Positions 53,987 through 63,668 of a stretch of 64,000 nt of DNA are shown piece by piece. Position numbers and translations under genes: made by a program. The stretch covers positions 1 to 64,000 of the forward strand of contig CABTWG010000002.1 in the NCBI GenBank assembly GCA_902488455.1. The letters run 5' to 3'. Position 1 is the stretch's first letter, and the number at the start of each line of letters is the position of its first letter. The notes under the pieces were generated by a model. It was given only the letters and a program-made list of their open reading frames with translations, was not told where the DNA came from and made no database searches. The stretch is from an uncultured Peptoniphilus sp. Lineage in GTDB: Bacteria; Bacillota; Clostridia; Tissierellales; Peptoniphilaceae.

Positions 53987-55813
53987 TTATTTATCTTCTT
54001 TTCTTAAATACTTATCCCCTAGAAAGCCTTTTTCTTTTACAACAAGCTCTGAGTCCACTAGCCTTTCCAATATTTCTTTTAAATCATCTACAGACACATC
54101 AAATCCCTTTGAAGCTGATATATTCTTAGCAGTCATCATTAGATTAGTTTCCTCTATTGGAAGATAGTCCTCCACGATTTTAAATTTATCTTCACGAATT
54201 TTATTTCTCATACTCTTTAGTTCGTCGAATGGGTTTTCTTTGTGTGGGCTTGTTGTATCTGCCTTTCTTATTCTTACATATTGGGTTCTTCCAAGTTCTG
54301 CCGAGGATACGAATACATCCCCTGTTGTGAGATATGGCAGTCTTTTAGATTCTTCTGGACTGATATCCGTTTCTGAACGAATGGTGTCAATGTCCTGTGC
54401 CCTTACGGTCCTAAATATAAATTTGGTGTTTAGTTGGGCTGTTATGGTTTCATCAAGAAGTGTCGGTCTTTGAGTAGCAAGCACTAGAAATACGCCGTAC
54501 TTTCTTCCCTCTTGGGATATCTCTCTAAGAATGGACTTTGTTGGTGATGGAACTGCCTTCGGTGCGAAGTTATGAGCTTCGTCTGTAACTATTAAAAATG
54601 GCACAAAGTAGTCTGCGTCTCCACCAATGGATAGTGAGTCTTTGTAATCACGCCTTAGTCTATAGGTCTTGTTTAAAAGATAGGTACTAAATGTGTTTAT
54701 TAGTTTTGTTGAGCCTTGCACTACACAAAGCTTGCCGTCCATAAGAGCGTTTAGTAGTTCATCTATGTTTCTATTAAATATTCCTTGATTTATAAGTTGT
54801 TTTAATCTCCAATTTATTCCTCTTAGAGACATTATATTTACTTTTCTCTCGTACTTATCCAAGAGATCTTCCAAGTACACATAATGGGTTAACTCTTCCC
54901 CACTTGCGCTTTGGATTTCCTTTTGAATATTATCTCGCCCTAAATCTATTGCTTCGATAAGACTGTCGATTAGAGCCTCTAGCCCCTCTACAGAGCCGCC
55001 TTTTTTATGAATTATATCAACGGTAGCTTCCATAGATTCTGTCAGTTCTGAAACGGATCTGAGCATCACCTTTAAGTCCATTCCATTTATTTCACTGAAC
55101 TGAACTCCAATATCTCTTCCCACCATGAACTTTTTAAATCTATCCTTGAAATCATAGTTTGAACTATCTCCAAACTCCATTTCGTAGTGAGGATCTAGCA
55201 CTATTGTCGGGATTTTCTTCTTCATAAGTTCTTCCAAAAGCACCCTTAGTCCAAAACTTTTACCTGATCCTGAGCCACCAAATATTCCTATATGAGGATA
55301 TTCATGCATGGAATTTATATTTAATATAAATGGCACGTCACTTTGCGGTTCAGTCTTATCTTCTTCGAATATTTCCAAAACGCCCTTTAGATCGTCGTCC
55401 ATCTCGTCATATAAGACTTCTGTGTTTTTTATAATTCCTATAGTTAGTCCCTTTTCTCTCGAGGTCTTTGCAATGATTGGCTTAAGCTCATCGAAAGATG
55501 GAATATTTACATCTGACCCTGTTAACACTGGATACTTAGCTTCCTTTAAAAGTCTTACCTTTGCAATGTATATCGTATCTTCTGAAAGATCGTATCCCAA
55601 ACTCTTAAGGCTTATTAGTACTGAACTGTCCACGAAATCTCCGCCTATATCCAGCGGTATAAATCTATTGTAGGTTTGCGCCTCTACCACTTCACCGAGA
55701 AGCCTGCCCTGTGCTTCGTCGTCAATGGCAAGGAACTCATTCATCCTGAAATTTCTCTCCTTGCTTCCTACATAAAATGTGTTATTGGTGGTTATTCCAA
55801 CTACTTTTATCAT
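53987..55813 (-). CDS. herA: HerA-like hexameric DNA translocase/helicase
   Basis: The 608-residue ATPase of the FtsK/HerA superfamily has an N-terminal beta-barrel (HAS-barrel, about 1-110), Walker A GIFGGSGSGKSFGLR (near 175), Walker B LIVTDEAHNFAP and the motif VLATQRPTLLDETI with a trailing arginine region (TKFIFRTV). A winged-helix-like tail closes the protein. HerA with NurA resects DNA ends in archaea; bacterial pairs also occur. It overlaps nurA by 4 bases (ATGA), so the two are made together. Confidence 0.92.
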   Translation of the reverse strand: MIKVVGITTNNTFYVGSKERNFRMNEFLAIDDEAQGRLLGEVVEAQTYNRFIPLDIGGDFVDSSVLISLKSLGYDLSEDTIYIAKVRLLKEAKYPVLTGSDVNIPSFDELKPIIAKTSREKGLTIGIIKNTEVLYDEMDDDLKGVLEIFEEDKTEPQSDVPFILNINSMHEYPHIGIFGGSGSGKSFGLRVLLEELMKKKIPTIVLDPHYEMEFGDSSNYDFKDRFKKFMVGRDIGVQFSEINGMDLKVMLRSVSELTESMEATVDIIHKKGGSVEGLEALIDSLIEAIDLGRDNIQKEIQSASGEELTHYVYLEDLLDKYERKVNIMSLRGINWRLKQLINQGIFNRNIDELLNALMDGKLCVVQGSTKLINTFSTYLLNKTYRLRRDYKDSLSIGGDADYFVPFLIVTDEAHNFAPKAVPSPTKSILREISQEGRKYGVFLVLATQRPTLLDETITAQLNTKFIFRTVRAQDIDTIRSETDISPEESKRLPYLTTGDVFVSSAELGRTQYVRIRKADTTSPHKENPFDELKSMRNKIREDKFKIVEDYLPIEETNLMMTAKNISASKGFDVSVDDLKEILERLVDSELVVKEKGFLGDKYLRKEDK

Positions 55814-56751
55814 TTCATACTCCTTTTATCTCTTTCGCTTACGAAGAATCTTTCATAGTATCCTCTGTCCAAATTGTCTTTTAAAAGAGATTCCATCATT
55901 ATATTGGTTATCTTAACTTCGCTATCGACTATATCTAAAAAATAAGGCACTCCCCTGGAATTTTCCGGTGTCAGTGTGTAAACCAAGGACGCTATTTCGA
56001 ATAATTCTGTCTTATTTCTATTGTAGACGTCTATTCCTATTACTCCTGGAAATGTTGAACTTCGTAAAAATGCAGTACTTAGGTCGTAGCTGAACTTTTT
56101 ATTTACGCTATTGTCTATAAGCAGTGCCTCGCCCTTTTTTAATATTCCAAACATAAGCTCCCTGTCGTAGTAAAACTCATCCCAATCAAAGGATTTTCTG
56201 ATGTAGTCGGTCTTCACGTCCTTTACCACTCCAAATAAGACTATTCCCTTCTCATCTACTATTTCCAAAAGCTCTTCAAACTTATCCCTTGCGTCTAAGT
56301 TGTAACGAATGAGCCCACCGTCCATCATTATATACTTTGGATTTAGTTTTTCTATTGACTCTATCGCACATCTTAGTTCAATCTCTGCAAGTCTTCTCTT
56401 CATATTTATTTCATCTTCCAATGTGTTTTGAAGAAGTGGTGTAAATATTTCGTTTATGACCACGGATTTCTTGTCAAATCTAAGTCCCAAAGCCCGATAT
56501 AGTTCTATAAAATGAGGGAAGTTTCCTCCAGATTTGTTGTAAGATCCGTCTATTGCCACAAGATTTTTAAATTTTACAATTTTCTTTTCATCTAGTTTCG
56601 GAAGTTCTACTATTTCCCCAGTGAATTCTTTTAATTTTTCTCTAAACTCTTCCCTTTCTAGGGAAAATACTTTTCTATATCTCTCTTCTAAGATTGACCC
56701 TACGTTTAGAATCTCTCTTCGTAGAGATTCTAATTCCACGCCTTTATTCAT
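55810..56751 (-). CDS. nurA: NurA-domain 5'-3' nuclease
   Basis: The 313-residue protein has the NurA nuclease signature: VAIDGSYNKSGG (first acidic motif), YIMMDGGLIRYNL (second), and an acidic late segment FLDIVDSEVKI. NurA partners HerA to digest the 5' strand at DNA breaks. It lies between rsmI and herA with overlaps on both sides (8 and 4 bases), so it is an integral member of the operon. Confidence 0.9.
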   Translation of the reverse strand: MNKGVELESLRREILNVGSILEERYRKVFSLEREEFREKLKEFTGEIVELPKLDEKKIVKFKNLVAIDGSYNKSGGNFPHFIELYRALGLRFDKKSVVINEIFTPLLQNTLEDEINMKRRLAEIELRCAIESIEKLNPKYIMMDGGLIRYNLDARDKFEELLEIVDEKGIVLFGVVKDVKTDYIRKSFDWDEFYYDRELMFGILKKGEALLIDNSVNKKFSYDLSTAFLRSSTFPGVIGIDVYNRNKTELFEIASLVYTLTPENSRGVPYFLDIVDSEVKITNIMMESLLKDNLDRGYYERFFVSERDKRSMK

Positions 56752-57544
56752 CTTCTAAACTCACCTTGTATACATCATTCTTCTTAAGACCAAACTCCTT
56801 TGCCACTTCCTTAATTGCCTGACTCATCTTCATACCATCTGCGACTCGTCTTTCAAGTTCGGCTCTTATATCTATTTCTAACTCTTCCTCTTCATATCCG
56901 TCCACGACGATTACAAACTCGCCTTTTAATGTGAGATCCTTCGCCAAGATTTCTTCGATACTTCCTCTAATATGCTCTTCAAACATTTTGGTTATCTCTC
57001 TTGAAATGGAAATCTCCCTATTGCCGAAGACTTCTTTTAAATCCTCTAGTGTTTCCAAAATTCTGTGTGGAGCTTCATAAAAAATGATTGGAAATTTTAA
57101 TTCTTTTAAATCTTCCAATTCTTTTAATCTCTTTGACCTCTTCGAATCTAAAAATCCATAGAAAAAGAAATGCTCAGTTGAAAATCCTGAATATAAAAGA
57201 GCAAGGATTGACGCTGTGCTTCCTGGCAGTACCTCAAATTCGATATCCCTATCTATAAGTTCTTTTATAAGTATAAATCCTGGGTCAGAGATACCTGGCA
57301 TCCCTGCATCAGAGATGATGGCTATATCGTTCTTCTCTGAAAGTTCTATGAGCTCATCGACTTTCTGTCTTTCGTTGAATTTGTGGTAGGCGATGAGTCT
57401 TTTTTTGATGTCGAAATTATTTAGAAGTTTTATGGAATTTCTCGTGTCCTCGCAGCAGATTATATCCACAGACTTTAGAACATTTAACGTCCTTATGGTT
57501 ATATCTTCTAAATTTCCGATAGGTGTCGGGCAAAAGTAAATCAT
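56744..57544 (-). CDS. rsmI: 16S rRNA (cytidine-1402-2'-O)-methyltransferase RsmI
   Basis: RsmI methylates the ribose of C1402 in the decoding centre. The 266-residue tetrapyrrole-methylase-fold protein has CPTPIGNLEDITIRTLNVL, CEDTRNSIKLL, SDAGMPGISDPG and the EAPHRILETLEDL segment, plus a short C-terminal helical domain (AIKEVAKEFGLKKNDVY). It overlaps trmN6 by 4 bases (ATGA), which is a frequent pairing. Confidence 0.97.
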   Translation of the reverse strand: MIYFCPTPIGNLEDITIRTLNVLKSVDIICCEDTRNSIKLLNNFDIKKRLIAYHKFNERQKVDELIELSEKNDIAIISDAGMPGISDPGFILIKELIDRDIEFEVLPGSTASILALLYSGFSTEHFFFYGFLDSKRSKRLKELEDLKELKFPIIFYEAPHRILETLEDLKEVFGNREISISREITKMFEEHIRGSIEEILAKDLTLKGEFVIVVDGYEEEELEIDIRAELERRVADGMKMSQAIKEVAKEFGLKKNDVYKVSLEDE

Positions 57545-58230
57545 TTCATAACCTCGTTTCTGTAAACGGCATTAAACTCTTCTGTCATCTCTGTACCTTC
57601 GTACATGTAAAAATCTGGGAGAATCTCCAAATTATAATTTCCTCCAAGCCTTATGTCCAGAAGCATTATATTTGACTTGGAATGCATATTTTTTTTAATA
57701 AATCTAATTCTCTTAATAAATAGGTTTAATTCCTTGAAATAGACGGAGATCTCTTGAAGCCTCATGGAAGGAAATACCATGTAGAGCCTGCCTCCGTACT
57801 TTAAATTTCGTGAAATAGCTTTTAAAAATGTAAATATATCTTCTGTGTGACGCTCCCTGCCATCCACCAATCCCATGGTAGGTTTGTCCTCAAAATATGG
57901 AGGGTTCGTGATTATGCAGTCGAAATAACCGTGGTAATCTCTTAAGTCTTCGACCTTTGAATTTATAACCTCTATATTTTTTAAATCATTAAGCTCGATG
58001 GTTTTATTTAAATTGTCTGTATATACTTTATCTATGTCCACAGCTACGACTTCACTTGCCCTATTTAGGACCCTAAGCCCAAGTATTCCGTTGCCACAAC
58101 CGACGTCCATTACCTTTCCATTTATATTTGCAAAAGAGCTTAGAATTAGAGAGTCTGTAGTGTATTTAAATCTATTTTCAGTTTGATATATTTCTATATT
58201 TGTACCAGGTACGTAATCTTTATTATCCAT
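57541..58230 (-). CDS. tRNA1(Val) (adenine-37-N6)-methyltransferase-like (YfiC/YabB)
   Basis: The 229-residue SAM-dependent methyltransferase has DVGCGNGILGLRVL (SAM site), VAVDID and the adenine-type catalytic motif CIITNPPYF. The length and position before rsmI match YabB/TrmN6 proteins of Firmicutes. The exact target nucleotide in this organism is inferred. It is the first gene of a four-gene minus-strand operon. Confidence 0.93.
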   Translation of the reverse strand: MDNKDYVPGTNIEIYQTENRFKYTTDSLILSSFANINGKVMDVGCGNGILGLRVLNRASEVVAVDIDKVYTDNLNKTIELNDLKNIEVINSKVEDLRDYHGYFDCIITNPPYFEDKPTMGLVDGRERHTEDIFTFLKAISRNLKYGGRLYMVFPSMRLQEISVYFKELNLFIKRIRFIKKNMHSKSNIMLLDIRLGGNYNLEILPDFYMYEGTEMTEEFNAVYRNEVMK

Positions 58231-58408
58231 AATTATATTTTATCATAGAAAAATTTATTTTATTCGAAGCTTTGCTAGTTAAATTTTAGATAATCTCATT
58301 ATCATTTAGAGTTTGATTATGATCACACTAATGCGAACTTTCCTCTACAAATGGCTATATTCCAATATCCTAGCGATTTACTGGGTTTATATTTTTTGAA
58401 AAAATCCA

Positions 58409-58437
58409 TTGTAAAAATCTTTTTATAGTGTTATACT
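58409..58437 (+). promoter_or_regulatory. Promoter of the ferredoxin gene
   Basis: TTGTAA (58409-58414) and TATACT (58432-58437) are 17 bases apart, about 40 bases before the ATG. Confidence 0.7.
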
Positions 58438-58477
58438 TAAGACAGTAAAAGGTATAAAATTTTATGGAGGTGCTATA

Positions 58478-58648
58478 ATGGCTCATATTATTACAGACGC
58501 ATGCATCGCTTGTGGCGCATGTCAACCAGAATGCCCTGTTAACTGTATTTCAGAAGGCGCAATCTACGAAATTGATCAAGATCAATGCATCGATTGTGGC
58601 GCTTGTTCAGCAGTTTGCCCTACAGGAGCAGCTCAACCAGAAGCTTAA
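58478..58648 (+). CDS. 2[4Fe-4S] ferredoxin (56 residues)
   Basis: This small electron carrier serves anaerobic redox enzymes such as pyruvate:ferredoxin oxidoreductase or hydrogenase. The 56-residue protein has two classic cluster motifs: CIACGACQPEC with a distal CPVNC, and CIDCGACSAVC with CPTG. It starts MAHIITDAC, with GGAGG 7 bases before the ATG, its own promoter and its own terminator, so it is a single-gene unit. Codons are strongly biased toward those of abundant proteins, which fits high expression. Confidence 0.97.
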   Translation: MAHIITDACIACGACQPECPVNCISEGAIYEIDQDQCIDCGACSAVCPTGAAQPEA

Positions 58649-58663
58649 TATTTACTTAAAAAT

Positions 58664-58687
58664 GGGACTTAGGTCCTATTTTTTTAG
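58664..58687 (+). terminator. Terminator of the ferredoxin gene
   Basis: The stem GGGAC / GTCC(T) with a short TTAG loop is followed by ATTTTTTT. Confidence 0.8.
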
Positions 58688-58697
58688 GTAAAAAATT

Positions 58698-58721
58698 ATC
58701 TCTACCGAATATGGTAGAGAT
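58698..58721. terminator. Bidirectional terminator between ferredoxin and brnQ
   Basis: The stem ATCTCTACC / GGTAGAGAT has a 6-base loop and T-rich flanks on both strands, between two converging genes. Confidence 0.82.
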
Positions 58722-58734
58722 TTTTTATATTTTT

Positions 58735-60018
58735 TTATTTACTTTTACTTCCTATCTTAAAAATATGAAATACTGCTCCAAGTATTATTACAGGAATTAT
58801 CCATACGAAGCTTGTGAAACCATCTGGTAATACATTTGCAATTGGAGCTAGTAGATCTACTGGATATCCTATAAGTTCAGTTATTACTTTTACTGAAGGA
58901 ATAAATGATCCTAGTACAGATCCTAGCATAATAGGTCTTTTTATAAATTCGCCACCAAGTACATTAAGTACAATCAGTGTGATGGCTACTGGATATAGTG
59001 AAACTAGTACAGGCACTGAGAATACCACTATTTTGTCCACTCCGCTTATTGCAAAGAAAGTGGAAATTGCAGATGAAATAACGACTATCGTCACATACAG
59101 ATTTTTATTCTTAAATAGGCCGCTGAAGAAATCTCCTACCGTTGCTGTAAGGCCTATGGCTGTAGTTAGACAAGCTAGCGCCATTGCAAGTGATAGTATT
59201 ATTCCTCCAAATGTGCCGAGGATTGTGTCAGTTGAATAGATCAAAAGTTCTACACGACCCATATCTTCAAAGCCTAAGCCTGATAGGGTGCTGCCCATGT
59301 ATTCAAGTCCAAAGTAGATTATTGCAAGTCCTATTCCAGAAATAACCGCTGAATATTTTGTAAAACTAAGTATTTCCTTTTCTTCTTTTATTCCTAGGTA
59401 CCTAAATCCATCTATTACTACCTTTGTAAACACCAATGCTGCAAGAGCGTCCATGGTTTGGTATCCTTCTTCAAAACTCTTTCCAAAGATTCCCACCACA
59501 TTTTTATCAACTGGAATGCCCATAGGTGATGTCACTGCTCTAAATATTATTATTGCTAGTAATATCAAAAGAAATGGCGTCAAGATTTTACCTATGTTGG
59601 AAACTACCTTTTGCGGTTTAATCGTAAATAACAATACCAGTGCAAAAAATATTATAGATGCAATAACAGGACTTAATCCTTTAAAAATTGTTCCTTGTAT
59701 TACTTCATAGGTTGTTGCTGCGTTTCTTGGGATTGCAAGTCCTGGTCCAATAGCTAGAAGCACCATCGTTCCAAAGAATTTAGAGAACCCTTGACCTAAG
59801 TTCTCTCCCAAATTTTCAATACTGCCTCCGGCTTTTATCGTTGCTATGACTCCAAGCATAACAAGACCTACTGCTGTAGTTGAAAATCCCAGTGCAGATA
59901 CTAGGTACCCTGTACCCATATCCCTTCCAAGTACTGGAGGAAATAGTAAATTTCCTGCTCCGAAGAACATTGAAAATAGTGCAAATCCTCCTATCCAAAT
60001 CTTTTTCCTATCCTTCAT
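58735..60018 (-). CDS. brnQ: Branched-chain amino acid transporter BrnQ (second copy)
   Basis: The 427-residue, 12-helix carrier of the LIVCS family imports Leu, Ile and Val with Na+. Family hallmarks are FALFSMFFGAGNLLFPPVLG at the start, AIGPGLAIPRNAATTYEV and TMDALAALVFTKVV. It lies one base downstream of a paralog with the same motifs, a clear tandem duplication that has diverged. Confidence 0.95.
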   Translation of the reverse strand: MKDRKKIWIGGFALFSMFFGAGNLLFPPVLGRDMGTGYLVSALGFSTTAVGLVMLGVIATIKAGGSIENLGENLGQGFSKFFGTMVLLAIGPGLAIPRNAATTYEVIQGTIFKGLSPVIASIIFFALVLLFTIKPQKVVSNIGKILTPFLLILLAIIIFRAVTSPMGIPVDKNVVGIFGKSFEEGYQTMDALAALVFTKVVIDGFRYLGIKEEKEILSFTKYSAVISGIGLAIIYFGLEYMGSTLSGLGFEDMGRVELLIYSTDTILGTFGGIILSLAMALACLTTAIGLTATVGDFFSGLFKNKNLYVTIVVISSAISTFFAISGVDKIVVFSVPVLVSLYPVAITLIVLNVLGGEFIKRPIMLGSVLGSFIPSVKVITELIGYPVDLLAPIANVLPDGFTSFVWIIPVIILGAVFHIFKIGSKSK

Positions 60019-61305
60019 TTATTTTCCCTTCTCTCTATAAAAAATTTTAAAGATAAAACCTAAAATTAAAACTGGAATTATCCAAGAGAATACTTCTATT
60101 GATTCAGGTAAAATATTCTCTATTGGTGAAAGTAAATCTATATCTTTATTAAACATGTTTATTATGGAATTTACAGCTGGAATTAGAGATCCACTTATGG
60201 AACCAATGACTATTCCTCTCTGTCCAAGATGTTCGATAAATGTGTTTAAAAATATTATAACTATGGCTGTCGGATAGAGAGCCACAAGTATAGGTGCAGA
60301 GATTGAAACTATGCTGTCCACTCCCCTTACAGAGGTTATAGCTGCAAATATTGAAGATACAACAATGATTACATAGTAGGATACTTTTCCCTTAAATAGA
60401 TCACTGAAGTATTCTCCTACGTATGCGGTAAGTCCTATTGCAGTGGTTAGACATGCAAGTGCCATTGAAAGTGAAAGTGCAATATTTCCAAATCTTCCTA
60501 GAAGTCTTCCCGTTAAATGGATAAGCATCTCTGTTCTTCCAAGTTCTGAAATACCTTCCCCACTTGCAGATGCTCCTATAAATATAAGTCCAATATATAT
60601 AATTGATAGACCTATTCCTGCTATTATTGCGGCTTTTATGGTCATGCCCAGAATTTCTTTTTTGTCGTTATATCCTTTGGTTACAAAATCCTCATAGATA
60701 ATTCTTGCAAAGATAAGTGCCGCAAGAGCGTCCATGGTTTGGTATCCCTCTTCGAAACCTTTCCCAAATGCTCCTACTATTCCCTTTTCTACAGGAGTTC
60801 CAACAGGATGTATAAATCCCTTTACGATTATGATTCCAAGCACTATTAAAAGTGCAGGAGTCAAAAATTTACCCAAGTTGCTAACTACTTTTGAAGGTTT
60901 GTATACGAACAAAAGCACAAGAATAAAAAATATTGTGCTTGCAAGAATCGGTGATAGGTTCGGCATAAGTCCTTTGGATATAACTTCGTAAGTCGTTGCC
61001 GCCGTTCTAGGTATTGCTAGTCCAGGTCCAATTGCAAGGACTATAATGGTTGAAAAAATTCTTCCAAAAGTTGGGCTTACGATGCTTGTAGCTTCAAGAA
61101 TGCTGCCTCCAGCCTTCATAGATGCGATGGCACCCATCATCACAAGTCCTACCCCTGCGGTAATAAAACCGATCATCGCCGGGGAAAACGCCTTTCCCAT
61201 TGCCTCCCCTAGGGCAGGTGCAAAAAGTAGGTTTCCAGCGCCGAAAAACATTGAAAATAATGCAAACCCACTTATAATTATATTTTTATTTCTACTATTA
61301 TTCAT
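60019..61305 (-). CDS. brnQ: Branched-chain amino acid transporter BrnQ (first copy)
   Basis: The 428-residue protein has the same family motifs (FSMFFGAGNLLFAPALG, AIGPGLAIPRTAATTYEV, TMDALAALIFARII) as the downstream copy. The two probably differ in affinity or preferred amino acid. The stop abuts the second gene's start, so they are cotranscribed. Confidence 0.95.
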   Translation of the reverse strand: MNNSRNKNIIISGFALFSMFFGAGNLLFAPALGEAMGKAFSPAMIGFITAGVGLVMMGAIASMKAGGSILEATSIVSPTFGRIFSTIIVLAIGPGLAIPRTAATTYEVISKGLMPNLSPILASTIFFILVLLFVYKPSKVVSNLGKFLTPALLIVLGIIIVKGFIHPVGTPVEKGIVGAFGKGFEEGYQTMDALAALIFARIIYEDFVTKGYNDKKEILGMTIKAAIIAGIGLSIIYIGLIFIGASASGEGISELGRTEMLIHLTGRLLGRFGNIALSLSMALACLTTAIGLTAYVGEYFSDLFKGKVSYYVIIVVSSIFAAITSVRGVDSIVSISAPILVALYPTAIVIIFLNTFIEHLGQRGIVIGSISGSLIPAVNSIINMFNKDIDLLSPIENILPESIEVFSWIIPVLILGFIFKIFYREKGK

Positions 61306-61429
61306 ATTAACTCCTCAGTCTCTTCGATGTGTTTTACATATTTTACCATATAGAAGTATAGAATTGAACTGAATTATAAAAATTTGTGTAAATTTTATGA
61401 ACTTCTAATTATTGATTTAAAAATATCGC

Positions 61430-61456
61430 CGATAAATCCATCTATTATATGGATAA
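61430..61456. promoter_or_regulatory. Dyad in the brnQ-tex divergent spacer
   Basis: ATCCAT and ATGGAT (61436-61454) flank 7 bases, and GATAAATC is repeated on both sides of the dyad. It is a candidate operator; which gene it serves is unclear. Confidence 0.4.
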
Positions 61457-61479
61457 ATCGCCAAAAATACTAAATTATT

Positions 61480-61507
61480 TTGACTTATTTACCACATCTG
61501 ATAAAAT
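61480..61507 (+). promoter_or_regulatory. Promoter of tex
   Basis: TTGACT (61480-61485) and TAAAAT (61502-61507) are 16 bases apart, followed by a GAGGTG ribosome site 4 bases before the ATG. Confidence 0.75.
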
Positions 61508-61524
61508 ATAAAAAGAGGTGAAAA

Positions 61525-63600
61525 ATGAGTATTATAACGAAATTATCAAACGAACTTAAAATAGATGAAAGTAGACTTATGCCTACCATTGAACTACTCG
61601 ATTCTGGCGACTCAGTACCATTTATATCCAGATATAGAAAAGAAGTTACCGGAGGTTTAACCGACGAAGAACTTAGAAACCTTCTAAAAAGACTTACATA
61701 TCTTAGAAATTTAGAAGCTAGAAAAGAAGAGATCAAAGCCCTAATCGATGGCCAAGGCAAACTAACAGAAGAGCTAGTAGCAGAAATAGATGCAGCAGAC
61801 GTGCTTTCCACCCTAGAAGACATATATAGACCTTATAAACCAAAGAGAAACACCAGAGGCAGCATCGCAAGAGAAAGAGGCTACGAAGTCTTTGCAAACA
61901 TGATTGCTGAAGAAGAAAGCCTAGAAAATATCCTAGAAGCAATAAAGAACTTCAAAACCGAGCATCTAGAAGACGAACTGGAAGTAGAAGAAATCCTCCA
62001 AGGTGCCAAGGACATCGAAGCAGAAAATATCTCCGACTCAAGCAAAATAAGAGAAATGATCAAAAAGATCGTCTGGAGATTCTCAAGCCTAAAGACCACG
62101 AAGAAAGAAGAAAATCACGTATATGAAATGTACTACGACTTCGAGGAAAAGATAAAGGATTTAAAATTCCACAACACACTAGCAATCAATCGTGGCGAAA
62201 AAGAAGACGTGCTAAAAGTTGAAATAGTAAGCCCAATGGACATTATCATTTCAAATATAAAATCAACATATATAAAATCACACACACTTGAAGAGCTAAA
62301 GACAGAAATCATCGAAGACTCACTAAAGAGACTTATCATGCCATCCATAGAAAGAGAAATAAGAAGCGACCTCACCCAAGTAGCAGAAGCAGCCTCAATC
62401 GAACTCTTCGGCGAAAACCTACACAACCTACTCATGATAAGACCACTTAAAGATAAAAATGTGTTAGCACTGGATCCAGGAATCAGAACCGGAACCAAGG
62501 CATCAGCAATAGATAAACTAGGAAACTTCAAAGAACACGACGTTCTCTTCATAGCAGGAGGAAAAGGCGAAAAATCACAAGTAGAAAAGAAACTTATGGG
62601 TCTAATAGAAAGAAACGACATAGACGTAATCGCCATAGGAAATGGCACAGCCTCAAGAGAAGTAGAATCATTCGTAGCAGAATTTATAAAAGAAAACAAA
62701 CTAGACGTATCCTGGACAATAGTAAACGAAGCAGGAGCATCCATCTATTCCGCATCAGAAGAAGGCACCAAGGAATTCCCAGACTTGGATGTAACAGTAA
62801 GAGGAGCGATCTCCATCGGACGTAGGCTCCAAGACCCACTGGCAGAACTAGTTAAGATCGAGCCAAAACACATAGGAGTAGGACAATATCAACACGACCT
62901 AAACGAAAAGAACCTGGATATGAAACTACACGATGTGGTGGAAGCCTGCGTAAACACAGTAGGAGTAAACTTAAACACAGCATCAGCACCACTTTTAAAA
63001 TATGTCAGCGGAATCAATAACACAGTGGCAAATAACATCGTAAAGTACAGAAACGAAGTAGGAAGATTTAACAGTAGAGCCGATCTTAAAAATATAAAAG
63101 GACTAGGACCAAAGGCATTTGAACAATCAGCAGGATTTCTTAGAATCCTAGACGGAGAGGAAATGCTAGACTCCACAGCAGTCCATCCAGAATCCTATGA
63201 AATCGCCAAAAAACTAAAAGGTGACGAAGAAGCCACAGAAAAACTAGCAGAAGAACTAGGAGTAGGACTATTCACACTTCGTGACATCCTAGAAGAACTC
63301 AAAAAACCAGGCAGAGACCCAAGAGAAGACTTGGATGAAGTATTTTTAAAATCAGACATACTAACAATAGATGACTTAAAAATCGGAGACGTCCTAAAAG
63401 GCACAGTGAGAAACGTAGTGGACTTCGGTTGCTTCGTGGACATAGGACTTCACTCAGAAGGACTGATCCACATCTCCAACCTCTCAAAAGGATTCGTAAA
63501 GCATCCAAAAGACATCGTAAGCGTAGGAGATATAGTAAACGTAGAAGTAATCTCAATCGATTTAAAAAGAGAAAGAGTCGGACTAAAAAAACTTAAATAA
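61525..63600 (+). CDS. tex: Tex-family RNA-binding protein (YqgF, HhH and S1 domains)
   Basis: Tex is a conserved nucleic-acid-binding protein with a modest role in transcription and RNA metabolism; its exact activity is unsettled. The 691-residue protein has the helical N-terminal region (VPFISRYRKEVTGGLTDEEL), a YqgF-like domain (LALDPGIRTGTKAS), HhH repeats (NTASAPLLKYVSGINN, NIKGLGPKAFEQSAGFLRI) and a C-terminal S1 domain (GTVRNVVDFGCFVDIG). Length is slightly shorter than the ~720 typical of Tex. Confidence 0.96.
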   Translation: MSIITKLSNELKIDESRLMPTIELLDSGDSVPFISRYRKEVTGGLTDEELRNLLKRLTYLRNLEARKEEIKALIDGQGKLTEELVAEIDAADVLSTLEDIYRPYKPKRNTRGSIARERGYEVFANMIAEEESLENILEAIKNFKTEHLEDELEVEEILQGAKDIEAENISDSSKIREMIKKIVWRFSSLKTTKKEENHVYEMYYDFEEKIKDLKFHNTLAINRGEKEDVLKVEIVSPMDIIISNIKSTYIKSHTLEELKTEIIEDSLKRLIMPSIEREIRSDLTQVAEAASIELFGENLHNLLMIRPLKDKNVLALDPGIRTGTKASAIDKLGNFKEHDVLFIAGGKGEKSQVEKKLMGLIERNDIDVIAIGNGTASREVESFVAEFIKENKLDVSWTIVNEAGASIYSASEEGTKEFPDLDVTVRGAISIGRRLQDPLAELVKIEPKHIGVGQYQHDLNEKNLDMKLHDVVEACVNTVGVNLNTASAPLLKYVSGINNTVANNIVKYRNEVGRFNSRADLKNIKGLGPKAFEQSAGFLRILDGEEMLDSTAVHPESYEIAKKLKGDEEATEKLAEELGVGLFTLRDILEELKKPGRDPREDLDEVFLKSDILTIDDLKIGDVLKGTVRNVVDFGCFVDIGLHSEGLIHISNLSKGFVKHPKDIVSVGDIVNVEVISIDLKRERVGLKKLK

Positions 63601-63608
63601 AAATTATG

Positions 63609-63637
63609 AGCAAGGATAGAACCTTGCTTTTTTTTGT
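63609..63637 (+). terminator. Terminator of tex
   Basis: The stem AGCAAGG / CCTTGCT with a 6-base loop is followed by a run of T. Confidence 0.88.
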
Positions 63638-63668
63638 CCCATGCATTATAATATAATTCTGTAAGCAT

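Noticed and set aside
62133..62744. 203-residue frame opposite tex
   Set aside because: It is Ser/Phe-rich mirror coding of a well-supported gene, without a start site or family match.
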